A stretch of DNA of 64,000 bases from Symbiodinium natans (GCA_905221605.1 CAJNDS010000001.1:2278525-2342524); one strand, 5' to 3'. Shown: positions 31,620 to 40,265, counted from the stretch's first letter. Made by a program: numbers and translations. The notes: generated by a model not told the origin, from the letters alone.

Positions 31620-33671
31620 ATGCCTTTGACATTAAACAACACAAACACATTAACAGCAGATAACATTATTCTCAGTGGAACTAACTTAAGCGACCTATAT
31701 GCTACTAAAGATGAAGTAGGAAACAACGCCCAAATAAGCACCAACACAGATGACATAGCAATATTGAACACAAAACAATTACAAAATTTCAATAATATTA
31801 ATGCTATTAATGATGACTTAACTAATAATTATCAAACTAACACAGTTCTAGCTACCAATTTTTACAATAAAACAGAAATAGACGCTACATTTACTAACTA
31901 TTACACATCAACACAAAAAGACACAAATTTATCTACTAATTATCAAAATAACACACAGATACAAACCAACTATTATAATAAAACAGAAATAGACGCTAAT
32001 AAGTGGATAGATGCTACAGCATTAACCCCTTATGCTTTAACAGCAACACTAACAGCAAATTATCAAACTAATAGTCAATTAGCAACAAATTATTATAGTA
32101 AAACAGAAATAGACGCTAACAACTGGATTGACAATACAGCATTAGCACCATATGCCACAACGGCAACACTAACCGCAAATTATTATAATAAAGGGGAAGT
32201 GGATACATTAATAGCGGGAGCAGGTGGTGGTGTTGATAATCCAATTGAATTAGTTGATGCTAATACAAGTATTGAAAGATACACTAATGCTACAAAAGCT
32301 AATGTTTCATTAGATTTAAGAACAGACCAAGAAGCAATGAGATTAGTTTTAGGCGGTGCAAGTGATGGAGATACCAATACATATTTAGAATGTAATAATA
32401 ATACAGGAGGAACAACATTATTTAAACAGTCATATTTTAAAGATACATTAAATTATGAAAACACGGATATTAATATTTCTAATAATTCAGGACTTACATT
32501 TTACAAAGATACAACGGATGCTTCTAATGTAATGTGTGTAAAGAATGCTCAAGGATACTTAAAATGTATTTCTTTTGGTATTAATGCTTATAATACAAAT
32601 AATGACAGTTCTTCATTACTTTTATTAAATACTGCTAATGGTAATGGTGTATATTGCTTAAGTTTAGGCATTGGAGTTATTCAAGGTTCGAATAAATTAA
32701 ATGTAGGGGGAGGCAATGCTAATTTTGGAAGCACAGCATCATTTCAAAGCACATCAACATTTAACGGAGATATTTATGTGAATAATCAGGGTAGAATATA
32801 TCAAAGAGACGACAATGGGGATATATCATTAAATATTATTCATCAAAATAAAATTAACTTTTGTATTCAATCAAATAGGAATTTAGACCCGACGGGAAGC
32901 GATATTAAATTATCTATACAAGATGGACAGCCATTTACATTTAATGACGATGTTGATATAAATTTTCCTTTATATTGTGCTTCTACAATAGAAGCGGTCG
33001 GTGCTTCTACTTTACCTACGATAAATACCGATACTATTAATCCTAACACTGGCAACGATGTTAAAATCAATGTTTCTACGGTTGCTGGTTCAGTTAATTT
33101 TTCAGAGGATAATGTGGATTATGGTTATATAAGCAAGGGTGCAATACAATTTCCAACAGTTAGGGGTCAAACAGATGTTCAAAGTATGGGCAAGGTGTTA
33201 AGTAATACATATGAGCCATATAATCAAACAGGTATGGTATTAGATGCTCCTTCTGTTATAACATTTCAAATTAGTTCCGTTCCATATTGTGAAGTCTTCC
33301 CTTCTGGTTTTGTAGCCTACAATGGTTTTAATTTAAGTAGTGATAAAAGATTAAAAGATAATATTAAAGATGTTGAAGAAGACACGACTAGTATTGTTAA
33401 GAAGTTGAAGGCGAAAACATTTACAAGAAACGACCAAGAGGGCAAGTCCCATATAGGTTTTATAGCGCAAGATATTCAAGACAACACGCCGGAATACTAT
33501 AATATTGTGAATGACAGTGCCAAATACTTATCTATTGATGCCAATAAAATGACAGCTATACTATGGTCTTGTGTTGATAAGCTAATAAATCGTATTGAAG
33601 CATTAGAAGAAGAAATTAAAGAATTAAAACCGAAAGCAAAGGCTAAACCAAAAGCAAAAAGTAAAAATTAA
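31620..33671 (+). CDS. Fibre-like protein with C-terminal S74 chaperone domain
   Basis: 683 residues. The N-terminal third has phage-fibre-like repeats with YYNKTEIDAN / YYSKTEIDANNWID and TATLTANY, as in trimeric tail fibres. The middle is beta-rich, Asn/Thr/Ser-rich. The C-terminus from about 573 (SSDKRLKDNIKDVEE, HIGFIAQDIQD, LSIDANKMTAILW) is a peptidase S74 intramolecular chaperone domain, which trimerises, folds the fibre and then cuts itself off; the nucleophile would be the Ser of LSSDKRLK. A coiled coil and a Lys/Ala tail follow (about 655-683). The likely role is a capsid-vertex fibre or host-binding appendage (inference). Intact, with a TCTA motif upstream. Confidence 0.85.
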   Translation: MPLTLNNTNTLTADNIILSGTNLSDLYATKDEVGNNAQISTNTDDIAILNTKQLQNFNNINAINDDLTNNYQTNTVLATNFYNKTEIDATFTNYYTSTQKDTNLSTNYQNNTQIQTNYYNKTEIDANKWIDATALTPYALTATLTANYQTNSQLATNYYSKTEIDANNWIDNTALAPYATTATLTANYYNKGEVDTLIAGAGGGVDNPIELVDANTSIERYTNATKANVSLDLRTDQEAMRLVLGGASDGDTNTYLECNNNTGGTTLFKQSYFKDTLNYENTDINISNNSGLTFYKDTTDASNVMCVKNAQGYLKCISFGINAYNTNNDSSSLLLLNTANGNGVYCLSLGIGVIQGSNKLNVGGGNANFGSTASFQSTSTFNGDIYVNNQGRIYQRDDNGDISLNIIHQNKINFCIQSNRNLDPTGSDIKLSIQDGQPFTFNDDVDINFPLYCASTIEAVGASTLPTINTDTINPNTGNDVKINVSTVAGSVNFSEDNVDYGYISKGAIQFPTVRGQTDVQSMGKVLSNTYEPYNQTGMVLDAPSVITFQISSVPYCEVFPSGFVAYNGFNLSSDKRLKDNIKDVEEDTTSIVKKLKAKTFTRNDQEGKSHIGFIAQDIQDNTPEYYNIVNDSAKYLSIDANKMTAILWSCVDKLINRIEALEEEIKELKPKAKAKPKAKSKN

Positions 33672-33702
33672 TTATTATCTCAATATTAATATACAGTTCA
33701 TT

Positions 33703-33877
33703 ATGACAAGAAAATATTATATGTGTAAATGTGGGTTGAAGAGACCAACAGACGAAATAACACCACAGAACACCAAAAGTTAGTAGAAGCCCGTTATAAT
33801 GCTAATCCGAAATTCTGGGATAATGTATATAAAAAGAACAAAAATAAAATTGAACAAATGAAAAGATCTAACCAATA
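33703..33877 (+). pseudogene. Broken small zinc-ribbon gene
   Basis: An ATG at 33703 opens a frame of 26 codons containing a CKCG pair (MCKCGLKRPTDE), closed by a stop at 33781. An overlapping frame then continues to 33877 with the Asn/Lys/Tyr-rich composition of the linkers in the GIY-YIG and right-end genes (ARYNANPKFWDNVYKK). It looks like one small gene split by a frameshift. Weak evidence because of its length. Confidence 0.4.
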
Positions 33878-33885
33878 ATATATTA

Positions 33886-34095
33886 ATGGGTTCTAAAACA
33901 TCTAAATCTACTGCTACTGAAAATATGAAACAAATAAAAGAAATAAATATTAATGAAAAAACAAGAACAGATATTCTATTATTTAATACTTTAAAAGATG
34001 TAATTGAAAGAGTTGAAAAATTAGAAGAAACAAAAAGCGATAAAATATATTATCGTTTGCCTCCAGTCAATCTTTGCAATTATTCAATAATCTAA
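33886..34095 (+). CDS. Small coiled-coil protein, possibly N-myristoylated
   Basis: 69 residues starting MGSKTSKS, which fits the N-myristoylation pattern (Gly2, small/polar residues, Ser6, Lys7). A helical segment (about 28-52, LKDVIERVEKLEETK) resembles coiled coils in the genes at 35376 and 35835. TCTA lies 15 nt upstream. If lipidated it would sit on a membrane, for instance during assembly; this is inferred from the motif only. A 13-bp hairpin closes the gene. Confidence 0.65.
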   Translation: MGSKTSKSTATENMKQIKEININEKTRTDILLFNTLKDVIERVEKLEETKSDKIYYRLPPVNLCNYSII

Positions 34096-34127
34096 TTAAT
34101 AATATTATGATTTTATAATATTATTAA
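34096..34127. terminator. Bidirectional 13-bp hairpin between convergent genes
   Basis: Arms 34096-34108 and 34115-34127 are perfectly complementary with a 6-nt loop. It lies exactly between the stops of 33886-34095 (+) and 34124-34372 (-), as expected for a shared 3'-end signal. Confidence 0.65.
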
Positions 34128-34372
34128 TCAGCTTCATTATTCGTTTTTTCTTGTAATCCTTCAAACCTTGTTTGACTATTTTGCATTTTACTTTCTTCTT
34201 TATGTCTTGTATGAGGAAGTTTAGAAATTTCTTTTCTTAAATATTCAATCGGATAAAAAGGATTGAAGTTAAAAACAATTTTTAAGTCATCGTTTTCTTC
34301 AACTCTATCTAGTTTGACACTAGAGCAAGAATATAAATACAACATTCCACCACACATTAGTAATGTATCCAT
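34124..34372 (-). CDS. Small PLV protein with hydrophobic N-terminus
   Basis: 82 residues. The first 20 or so are hydrophobic with three Cys (MDTLLMCGGMLYLYSCSSVK), a possible signal anchor. The rest is charged, with a short Phe/Pro motif (FNFNPFYPIEYLRKE). Family unknown. It lies 30 bp downstream of the packaging ATPase on the same strand and may be co-expressed with it. A minor virion or membrane protein is possible. Confidence 0.62.
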   Translation of the reverse strand: MDTLLMCGGMLYLYSCSSVKLDRVEENDDLKIVFNFNPFYPIEYLRKEISKLPHTRHKEESKMQNSQTRFEGLQEKTNNEAD

Positions 34373-34402
34373 TACAATTATATAATACTGTATATTTATA
34401 TA

Positions 34403-35194
34403 TTAATCAATTTCCAATTTAGCATCAAATCTTTTATAAAACATATCATTAACATCACCTTTCATTAAGTTAATAAATAAAAAACTGTATGGTTCTTCTG
34501 TTGCTATATTATACACTTCTAATAATAGTTTCTTTGCTTCTTGAAGGTTTTTAGTATCTGCTACACTGGATTTCTTAATTAATACCGCGCTTAATTCTTC
34601 AACCATTGTTTCTATTTCTTTGTAGTTCCTTAACCTAAAAAAGAATAACTGACGACTATTGACACGGATAATAGGACTTAAGGCATTAAATTTTTGTGTT
34701 GATGTTATAATATTTATTGCATTATGTCTACCTCTCACATACAATTGATTTAATAAAGGTGAATTTCTTGAAAACGCTTTACTGTCTGCAAAGTCATCAA
34801 CAATTATAAGTATTGAGTGTAATTTATTATGGTCATTCTTTTTCTGATATTCTACTACTTTATGTTGTCGCTTTATCACTGCTTCCAATTCTGAAGGGAC
34901 ATAGTCATCAAACATACATTTCTCCTTTTCCAAATCAACCTTTAAATTGTCTTGAATGTATCTTTTAACTGGTGTCCAATTGCTATCAACTGAAATTGAA
35001 GGTGACCAAATGTATATTCTAGCGAAGACATCACGATAAATATCTAATATCATTGATTGTAGTAATATACCTTTTCCAGAACCACTAGGGCCAATAATTA
35101 TTTGACTAAATGGTAGTCGTGGTGCTATTTCATATTTAGATTGTTTAAAATCATATTCTTTAACATTAACAGGTTTAACTATGGGAGTTATCAT
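34403..35194 (-). CDS. Genome-packaging ATPase (A32/FtsK-HerA type)
   Basis: 263 residues. Walker A GPSGSGKG at 35-42, Walker B LIIVDDFAD at 129-137 (D133/D134), and the downstream polar motif ITSTQKFN (Q167), in the order typical of A32-like packaging ATPases of Polintons, virophages and large DNA viruses. Length is standard. It would pump the viral genome into the pre-formed capsid. Intact. TCTA lies 10 nt before the start. It is divergent from the gene at 35376 across a 181-bp gap. Confidence 0.92.
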   Translation of the reverse strand: MITPIVKPVNVKEYDFKQSKYEIAPRLPFSQIIIGPSGSGKGILLQSMILDIYRDVFARIYIWSPSISVDSNWTPVKRYIQDNLKVDLEKEKCMFDDYVPSELEAVIKRQHKVVEYQKKNDHNKLHSILIIVDDFADSKAFSRNSPLLNQLYVRGRHNAINIITSTQKFNALSPIIRVNSRQLFFFRLRNYKEIETMVEELSAVLIKKSSVADTKNLQEAKKLLLEVYNIATEEPYSFLFINLMKGDVNDMFYKRFDAKLEID

Positions 35195-35375
35195 TATTAC
35201 TATTTAGAAATAAATTTCTATTATATAATGGTTAACAATAAACAGAACAGATTGTATAACCCGCAGTTGCTTCCCCCATTGCCCGTGCTCGTCTTTTAAT
35301 TCACATTTCATAAGCAAATGTGTGAATTAGTTTGAAATATCATATTATTAACCATTTAATCTAATTGTTAATAAT
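35195..35375. promoter_or_regulatory. Divergent intergenic region with GC-rich core and hairpin
   Basis: The longest intergenic gap in the virus core. The middle (about 35255-35300, acccgcagttgcttccccca) is much richer in GC than the surroundings. An inverted repeat (taattcacattt, loop, then aaatgtgtgaatta) lies at about 35297-35330. TCTA-type start motifs flank both sides. It probably holds both promoters; a small RNA or packaging signal is conceivable. Confidence 0.45.
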
Positions 35376-35771
35376 ATGAGCGATGTAACAGAAGATAGCA
35401 ACAAGGACAAAGGTTTTCAAATCAACACGCGAGGTATATCGTGCATTCCGTGTAGATGTAAAAAACAATTTTATCATAAAGAAACTAAAACTATAACAGA
35501 AACTGACAAGACAACAACAACAACAACAACAGTTGTTGATAAGCGTAATATGAAATTTGGCGGGAATGGTCGCCATCAATCACCAGATGACATTTTTAAA
35601 ACTGAAGAGAATAAACAATTAGGTTCAGTTGAGATTTGTGACACCGGTTGGGGTTCTAAAATAGTAACACCTGAAGAACTAGAAGAGAGAGTTGAAAAAT
35701 TAGAAACAGATGTTGATGAGATTAAGAAAGACATAAATATTATTACATCAACAAAATCTAAATTAGATTAA
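35376..35771 (+). CDS. PLV protein with Cys cluster and coiled-coil C-terminus
   Basis: 131 residues. A Cys cluster at about 23-29 (CIPCRCKK) is followed by a Thr run (TDKTTTTTTTVV), a Gly-rich stretch (MKFGGNGRHQ) and a C-terminal coiled coil (about 103-125, LEERVEKLETDVDEIKKD). The coiled coil resembles those in 33886 and 35835. No enzyme motif. TCTA lies 12 nt upstream. The unusual Thr run also reads as an acaaca microsatellite at the DNA level. Function unknown. Confidence 0.7.
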   Translation: MSDVTEDSNKDKGFQINTRGISCIPCRCKKQFYHKETKTITETDKTTTTTTTVVDKRNMKFGGNGRHQSPDDIFKTEENKQLGSVEICDTGWGSKIVTPEELEERVEKLETDVDEIKKDINIITSTKSKLD

Positions 35772-35834
35772 TAATATTTATAACACTTTTTATAAAAACT
35801 TTTATTTAAAAACTTATTTTCTTAATATTCATAT

Positions 35835-36122
35835 ATGAGTAAAACAGAAGAATTTGATGAAAAATGTTATGTCAATACAATGGATATATTGAAGTTACTA
35901 GAGGAAATGAATGAAAAGATTGAAAACATAGAAAAGAACACTAAACCCCGATATATGCAATCTAACACCGATAAAGAAGCCACATACGAGAATAAGAAAA
36001 ATGTTTATTTGACAAAGTTAAATAACAAAGAAATATTACAACCTAAACAAACAACATTAGATTATTATAAGATTAAATATAACAAAAAAGATAAGGTATA
36101 TTATAGTTCTAATGAAGAATGA
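35835..36122 (+). CDS. Small coiled-coil PLV protein
   Basis: 95 residues. An N-terminal coiled coil (about 15-40, MDILKLLEEMNEKIENIEKN) precedes a basic Tyr/Lys-rich tail. It is the third small protein in this area with this helix type. Its last 11 nt overlap the start of the next gene, suggesting co-transcription. Family unknown. Confidence 0.65.
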   Translation: MSKTEEFDEKCYVNTMDILKLLEEMNEKIENIEKNTKPRYMQSNTDKEATYENKKNVYLTKLNNKEILQPKQTTLDYYKIKYNKKDKVYYSSNEE

Positions 36123-36294
36123 AATAGATTTAAATAAAAATACCAAAGATGAAGAACAATTTATAAAGTGTAAAACTTGTGGTAATTATTTCCCAACAAA
36201 TATGTTTATAGTAAATAAAAATTCTTGTAAATCTCGTTCTTGTAAGTTTTGTAGAGCACAAAAACAAATGAAATCAAAAATTTTAAAAGATTGA
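36112..36294 (+). CDS. Mini zinc-binding protein
   Basis: 60 residues. Two Cys pairs form a likely zinc ribbon: CKTCGNYFP at about 20-28 and CKSRSCKFCRAQK at about 39-51. The tail is basic. It overlaps the preceding gene by 11 nt. Possibly a small nucleic-acid-binding regulator; not recognised beyond the metal site. Confidence 0.65.
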   Translation: MKNEIDLNKNTKDEEQFIKCKTCGNYFPTNMFIVNKNSCKSRSCKFCRAQKQMKSKILKD

Positions 36295-36326
36295 TTTTAT
36301 AATTTTAGGAATTATAAAATTAATCT
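36288..36326. terminator. 17-bp hairpin between convergent genes
   Basis: Arms 36288-36304 and 36310-36326 pair with a single G.T and a 5-nt loop. It lies between the end of 36112-36294 (+) and the stop of the polymerase gene (-, 36328), the same layout as at 34096. Confidence 0.65.
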
Positions 36327-36327
36327 A

Positions 36328-39300
36328 TTATTTAACTACTTTTAAGTCAGAAATCCGGAAATGCCCATATGGATAGCTATGTATTTTATCATACCAATAG
36401 CGTTTATTGCAGTATGAACTCAAACTTTGTTTAACTTGATTAATTGAATATATTTGATGGTTTTTACTTCTTATGCTATTAAAGCTAACAGTATCACATT
36501 TGTTATAATCAAGTGTTTCTAAATATTTCTTGTAATTGAGTTCACGCTTTACTTTTAGCTTTGGAACACCTTTGTTCTTCTTTTCTTCTTTATCTTGTTT
36601 ATAAACCTTGAAAGCATATGATTTTGGTTTTAGAGCTATGAAATTTGTTATTATTTTTCCTGAACACTCATCTTTGAAACAACCTAGTTTCTTTTTATTA
36701 GTTGTATCATAACATTTATGGTTTTTATCATAATCACTGAAATCCATATGTTTTTTCAAATCGTTGAAATCATCATATATATCATCTGTTTCAGTGTATG
36801 TAACAAAACTATCAGTGTCAGTATATACTAAACGAATTTTATCTTTGTATTTCTCTTTTAAAACATCATAATAGAATGAATACATATGATATTTTGAATA
36901 ATCAAGTATTGCTTGACCTACATATATTGGTTTATTAAGTTTTACTTTTTCTTTTAATTTCTCAACTCCGACAAGGTTCTCGTTTATAATGTGTCTATGC
37001 TTATAAGTAGGCGCGTTGACTACTTTTTGAAATCTTTCTGGTGTGTCAACTAATTCAAAATTAACGTGGTCACGAACGTTTTCTAAAGTTTTTCCATACA
37101 CCGCGTTATTCATAAGCTTATAGAGGTCTTTATCAAAATCACTTGTTGCACTCTTTCTTTTATCAGTATTGAAATCAATCCAAGGTTTTAACCATTCTTT
37201 TTGTTTGAACATTATGACTCTGTTTATTTTCTTTAACTTTAAACCCTGTTTCAAATAATATTTTAACATCTTAATGTGTAAAACATAATTATTTTTATCG
37301 TTAACATTTAATATTAATTTTGGTGTTTTCTCATCTCTGGGTTCTTTATTGTGATAATATGCTTTATATATTTCTCTCTGTTTTTCACTTAACATACTTG
37401 CTTCAACATTCATAATTTCAGGTGCTAGTGGATAGTCAATATGTTTATCGTGTAATTCTTTAGGATACTCTAAATCAACGTCCAATATAAAACCTACATT
37501 AGTATCGTTCCAAGATTTAATATTATCTTCATTAAATCCATCAATGAATTTAATATCTTTGTATGGTAGTTTTTGACACATTGCTAGTCCATACAAGTTA
37601 TTAGCGTCAAGATAACTAATGTATGTTGAAGGCTTTTTATTATCATATAAATCACCCATATATTTATTGTTTGCTTCAACGCGTTTAATAGAAGATTGGC
37701 ACATCCCACCACGTAAACCCTTCTCAACCATTTTATACAATTCTTCATCATATATTAAATCTAAAGTGACACCCGTTTTTAATAGCATAGCATCCCAAGC
37801 AAAATTAGGTAAAGTGTAATAATGAGCAGGGTCTAAACCGTAATCTTCTAAACATTTAGTTCTGAAGTTTTCAAAAACATCTGTTAATAATAAAACATCC
37901 GTTTTAAGATATAGGTCGTGATACTCACCTAGATTTTTAATGTTAAAATGTTTCCATATATGCTTTGCTTTTTCATAATCTTCATCTTTGATATCTTCTT
38001 CTGACAGTTGGCTGTAGAATTCTTTTTTTGGTGGTAATTCTGTTTCATTGAATTTACTAAAATCATTCATATAGTCATATGGGTAAATACCCTTATCTGT
38101 TAATAAATCTAAATCATAATCATCCTTAACATATTCACTATTTTTACTGTATGTAAAATGATTTGTCCAGTTCTCTCGCTTTTCATTGTTCTCATATTTT
38201 GTTAATTTGACTAGCTTATCTAATGATGATGATAAGAAACTAAAACTATCCTTGAACTCAAGCTGTTTTAAACAAAAGGTAACAAACTTCTCGCTGTTCT
38301 GTGCTATTACGCTTACATCATCTTTTTTAGTATTAAGTTTATCAAGATTTGATATTATAAGGTGCGCGTCATAATTTCTAAGGTTATGAAAAAATATAGG
38401 AATTTTAAAGTATCTGAAACAATAATCTAAATTACATTTATTGTGAGCGGCACCTCTATATAAACCTGTAAAATGACAATGATCCCATACCTTCCTTTTT
38501 TCTTTTGTATTGTTAAAAGCACCTCCACATATAAAGCATTTGGTGCTTTTATTAAAATCTTTTTCTGCTTCAGGTGATGTAATCTTATCCTTTGGTGTGT
38601 GCATCTTTTCAAATATTTCTTCTCTAATTTCATTCATCGTTTTACAAAAATTATCCATACAATCCTCACCTCTATAAATGTATGGTTTTACTTCATTTGT
38701 TATTGAATTAACAACATTTAACATAAAACCTGATGGTGTGTGGTTCTGATAACTGCCCTTTAAACCTTCATTTGATAATGTTGTTAAACACTCAAAATCA
38801 CCATAGATAACATAAGGACATCTTAACTTTTTGTAATGCTTTTGGAAAAACATTTTTTCTTTTTCTTCTGGCATCTTAATGGTTTGAACCTCATTAGCCA
38901 TACAACCTTTTAATGTATGAGCAGTTAATAATGTTTCTTTTTGAAAGCCTTTTTGACAAAATCTACAATGAAATAATTTTTCTTTGTGCTTGTTTGTTTG
39001 AGAACCCATTAAACGAGAATAGTCTTTAATGTAAATATAATGACTAGAGTCATCATCATTATCTAGTCTTAAGAGGTTAACGTGAAAAGTTGGTCTAACT
39101 ATTTTTGTTATTTTGTCTGCTCTTATTTTGTTGTTTTCATTATCAACTGTATAAACATTTACTGAAATGGTATTGTTGTTGATTTCTTCAAAGTGTTGAA
39201 TATCTTCATTTGAAGCTGGAAAATTAACACCATCCCATTTTATTAAACTCTCATTATCTAATAGTTTTGTATAATGGTAAAGTCTTTCTGGGTGGTCTTT

Positions 39301-39570
39301 TTTGTAGATGTCATAAAACCTACATAGGATACAATATTTTAAACAAAAGTCATCATCATTTTTAATATTAATACACGCTTTTTTCTTTGATATCCAATCA
39401 GGTAGTTCTATAAATTTTCCCGCTCTTGTCGGGTCATACTTATCATAATGTATTGTTATTTTACTAACTTTCTTTATTTTTAATCCTGATTTACTTAAGT
39501 TCTTGTTTTCAACTAAAAGTTCAATATCACTCGCCATATTATTTATTGCATTGTTTAAATCTTCCTTCAT
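36328..39570 (-). CDS. polB: Protein-primed family B DNA polymerase
   Basis: 1080 residues. Zinc finger at 202-223 (CRFCQKGF). Exonuclease motifs: ExoI YGDFEC (256-261), ExoII FHNLRNYDAHLI (394-405) and ExoIII YLKTDVLLL (554-562). A Cys/His module at 345-379 (CFICGG, then VWDHCHFTGLYRG and HNKC) resembles an HNH/endonuclease VII-type zinc site common in these polymerases. Polymerase motifs: YLDANNLYG (653-661), KLMNNAVYGKT (818-828), YTDTDSF (916-922) and KPKSYAF (981-987). All catalytic residues are present. It would copy the linear genome from protein-primed ends, matching the long TIRs. The start is either 39570 (overlapping the upstream gene by 32 nt) or Met12 at 39537, one base after that gene's stop. 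Confidence 0.95.
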   Translation of the reverse strand: MKEDLNNAINNMASDIELLVENKNLSKSGLKIKKVSKITIHYDKYDPTRAGKFIELPDWISKKKACINIKNDDDFCLKYCILCRFYDIYKKDHPERLYHYTKLLDNESLIKWDGVNFPASNEDIQHFEEINNNTISVNVYTVDNENNKIRADKITKIVRPTFHVNLLRLDNDDDSSHYIYIKDYSRLMGSQTNKHKEKLFHCRFCQKGFQKETLLTAHTLKGCMANEVQTIKMPEEKEKMFFQKHYKKLRCPYVIYGDFECLTTLSNEGLKGSYQNHTPSGFMLNVVNSITNEVKPYIYRGEDCMDNFCKTMNEIREEIFEKMHTPKDKITSPEAEKDFNKSTKCFICGGAFNNTKEKRKVWDHCHFTGLYRGAAHNKCNLDYCFRYFKIPIFFHNLRNYDAHLIISNLDKLNTKKDDVSVIAQNSEKFVTFCLKQLEFKDSFSFLSSSLDKLVKLTKYENNEKRENWTNHFTYSKNSEYVKDDYDLDLLTDKGIYPYDYMNDFSKFNETELPPKKEFYSQLSEEDIKDEDYEKAKHIWKHFNIKNLGEYHDLYLKTDVLLLTDVFENFRTKCLEDYGLDPAHYYTLPNFAWDAMLLKTGVTLDLIYDEELYKMVEKGLRGGMCQSSIKRVEANNKYMGDLYDNKKPSTYISYLDANNLYGLAMCQKLPYKDIKFIDGFNEDNIKSWNDTNVGFILDVDLEYPKELHDKHIDYPLAPEIMNVEASMLSEKQREIYKAYYHNKEPRDEKTPKLILNVNDKNNYVLHIKMLKYYLKQGLKLKKINRVIMFKQKEWLKPWIDFNTDKRKSATSDFDKDLYKLMNNAVYGKTLENVRDHVNFELVDTPERFQKVVNAPTYKHRHIINENLVGVEKLKEKVKLNKPIYVGQAILDYSKYHMYSFYYDVLKEKYKDKIRLVYTDTDSFVTYTETDDIYDDFNDLKKHMDFSDYDKNHKCYDTTNKKKLGCFKDECSGKIITNFIALKPKSYAFKVYKQDKEEKKNKGVPKLKVKRELNYKKYLETLDYNKCDTVSFNSIRSKNHQIYSINQVKQSLSSYCNKRYWYDKIHSYPYGHFRISDLKVVK

Positions 39571-40105
39571 TTAAAATATTGTATCTCCTACTTCCTATTG
39601 TATGTGTTCTATCTTCATCAACATCGTCTTCATCTACTGCGAGATATGTAAATACTAAATCAACTGTTATTAAAACTTTCATACTCTTATGTTTCTTAAG
39701 ATAATCGTTTAAGCGTTCTTTTTGATATTTAAGGTATGATAAACCTTTAAAACCTGAAAGATTTATATTTGTAATGGAATAAGAATTAGCATAAGATTTT
39801 AACGCGGATTGTTCATCTGTTATTGATGCTTTGTTTTTAATAGCATAACTTTTTAAAGCTTGACGAACCATAATTTTTTTAGAAGCGTCATTTAATATTT
39901 TAAAGCGTTTGTATTCTGGAGTTTTAGATATTTTGGTAAGTTTCTTTGTTAAACGCTCTGTAAAAGGTTTTGATGGATTATATGGGTATTCTTTGTCATT
40001 TATAATTACTCGTTTTAATTGTTTACCTTTATCATTAACTTTAATCTCACCTATTTTTGAAGATAAAACATATTTCATAACAGATTTTTTTAATGTATCT
40101 TCCAT
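39539..40105 (-). CDS. PLV protein upstream of polymerase, unknown function
   Basis: 188 residues from the Met at 40105. A longer frame opens at 40159, but the CTTAAAG motif (40127-40134) falls inside that extension, so the shorter start is preferred. Basic (pattern KRVIINDKEYPYNPSKP, LTKKLTKISKTPEYKRF) with a hydrophobic patch near the C-terminus (KVLITVDLVFTYLAVDEDD). It directly precedes the polymerase and is probably co-transcribed with it. A terminal-protein or replication-accessory role is tempting from position and basic character but unsupported by any motif. Confidence 0.72.
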   Translation of the reverse strand: MEDTLKKSVMKYVLSSKIGEIKVNDKGKQLKRVIINDKEYPYNPSKPFTERLTKKLTKISKTPEYKRFKILNDASKKIMVRQALKSYAIKNKASITDEQSALKSYANSYSITNINLSGFKGLSYLKYQKERLNDYLKKHKSMKVLITVDLVFTYLAVDEDDVDEDRTHTIGSRRYNILNEGRFKQCNK

Positions 40106-40126
40106 ATAATAATATAGGGTTTTTCC

Positions 40127-40134
40127 CTTTAAGT
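40127..40134 (-). promoter_or_regulatory. CTTAAAG-type promoter for the polymerase operon
   Basis: Minus-strand gacttaaagggaaaaaccc, 21 nt before the start at 40105. A second copy (gggacttaaagggaagcccc) lies at 40179-40186, inside a short GC-rich segment. Confidence 0.6.
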
Positions 40135-40255
40135 CGGGTTTTCTGGGGTCTGGCTCCATACCCCTTAAGGGGGCTTCCCTTTAAGTCCCTTTGGGGGCTG
40201 GGCTGGGGCTCGGGGCGCGGGGCGCTCGGTGGGATCCTTCTAAACTATTTTGAAT
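40135..40255. other. GC-rich island inside the AT-rich virus
   Basis: About 120 bp with host-like GC (ggctggggctcggggcgcgg), between the polymerase operon and the 22-bp repeats. It contains a second CTTAAAG motif and the palindrome ccccttaagggg. It could be captured host DNA or a regulatory region. Confidence 0.55.
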
Positions 40256-40265
40256 GTATAATCTA

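Noticed and set aside
40106-40159. 18-codon N-terminal extension of the gene upstream of the polymerase
   Set aside because: The CTTAAAG promoter-like motif falls inside it and the region turns GC-rich, so the Met at 40105 is the better start.
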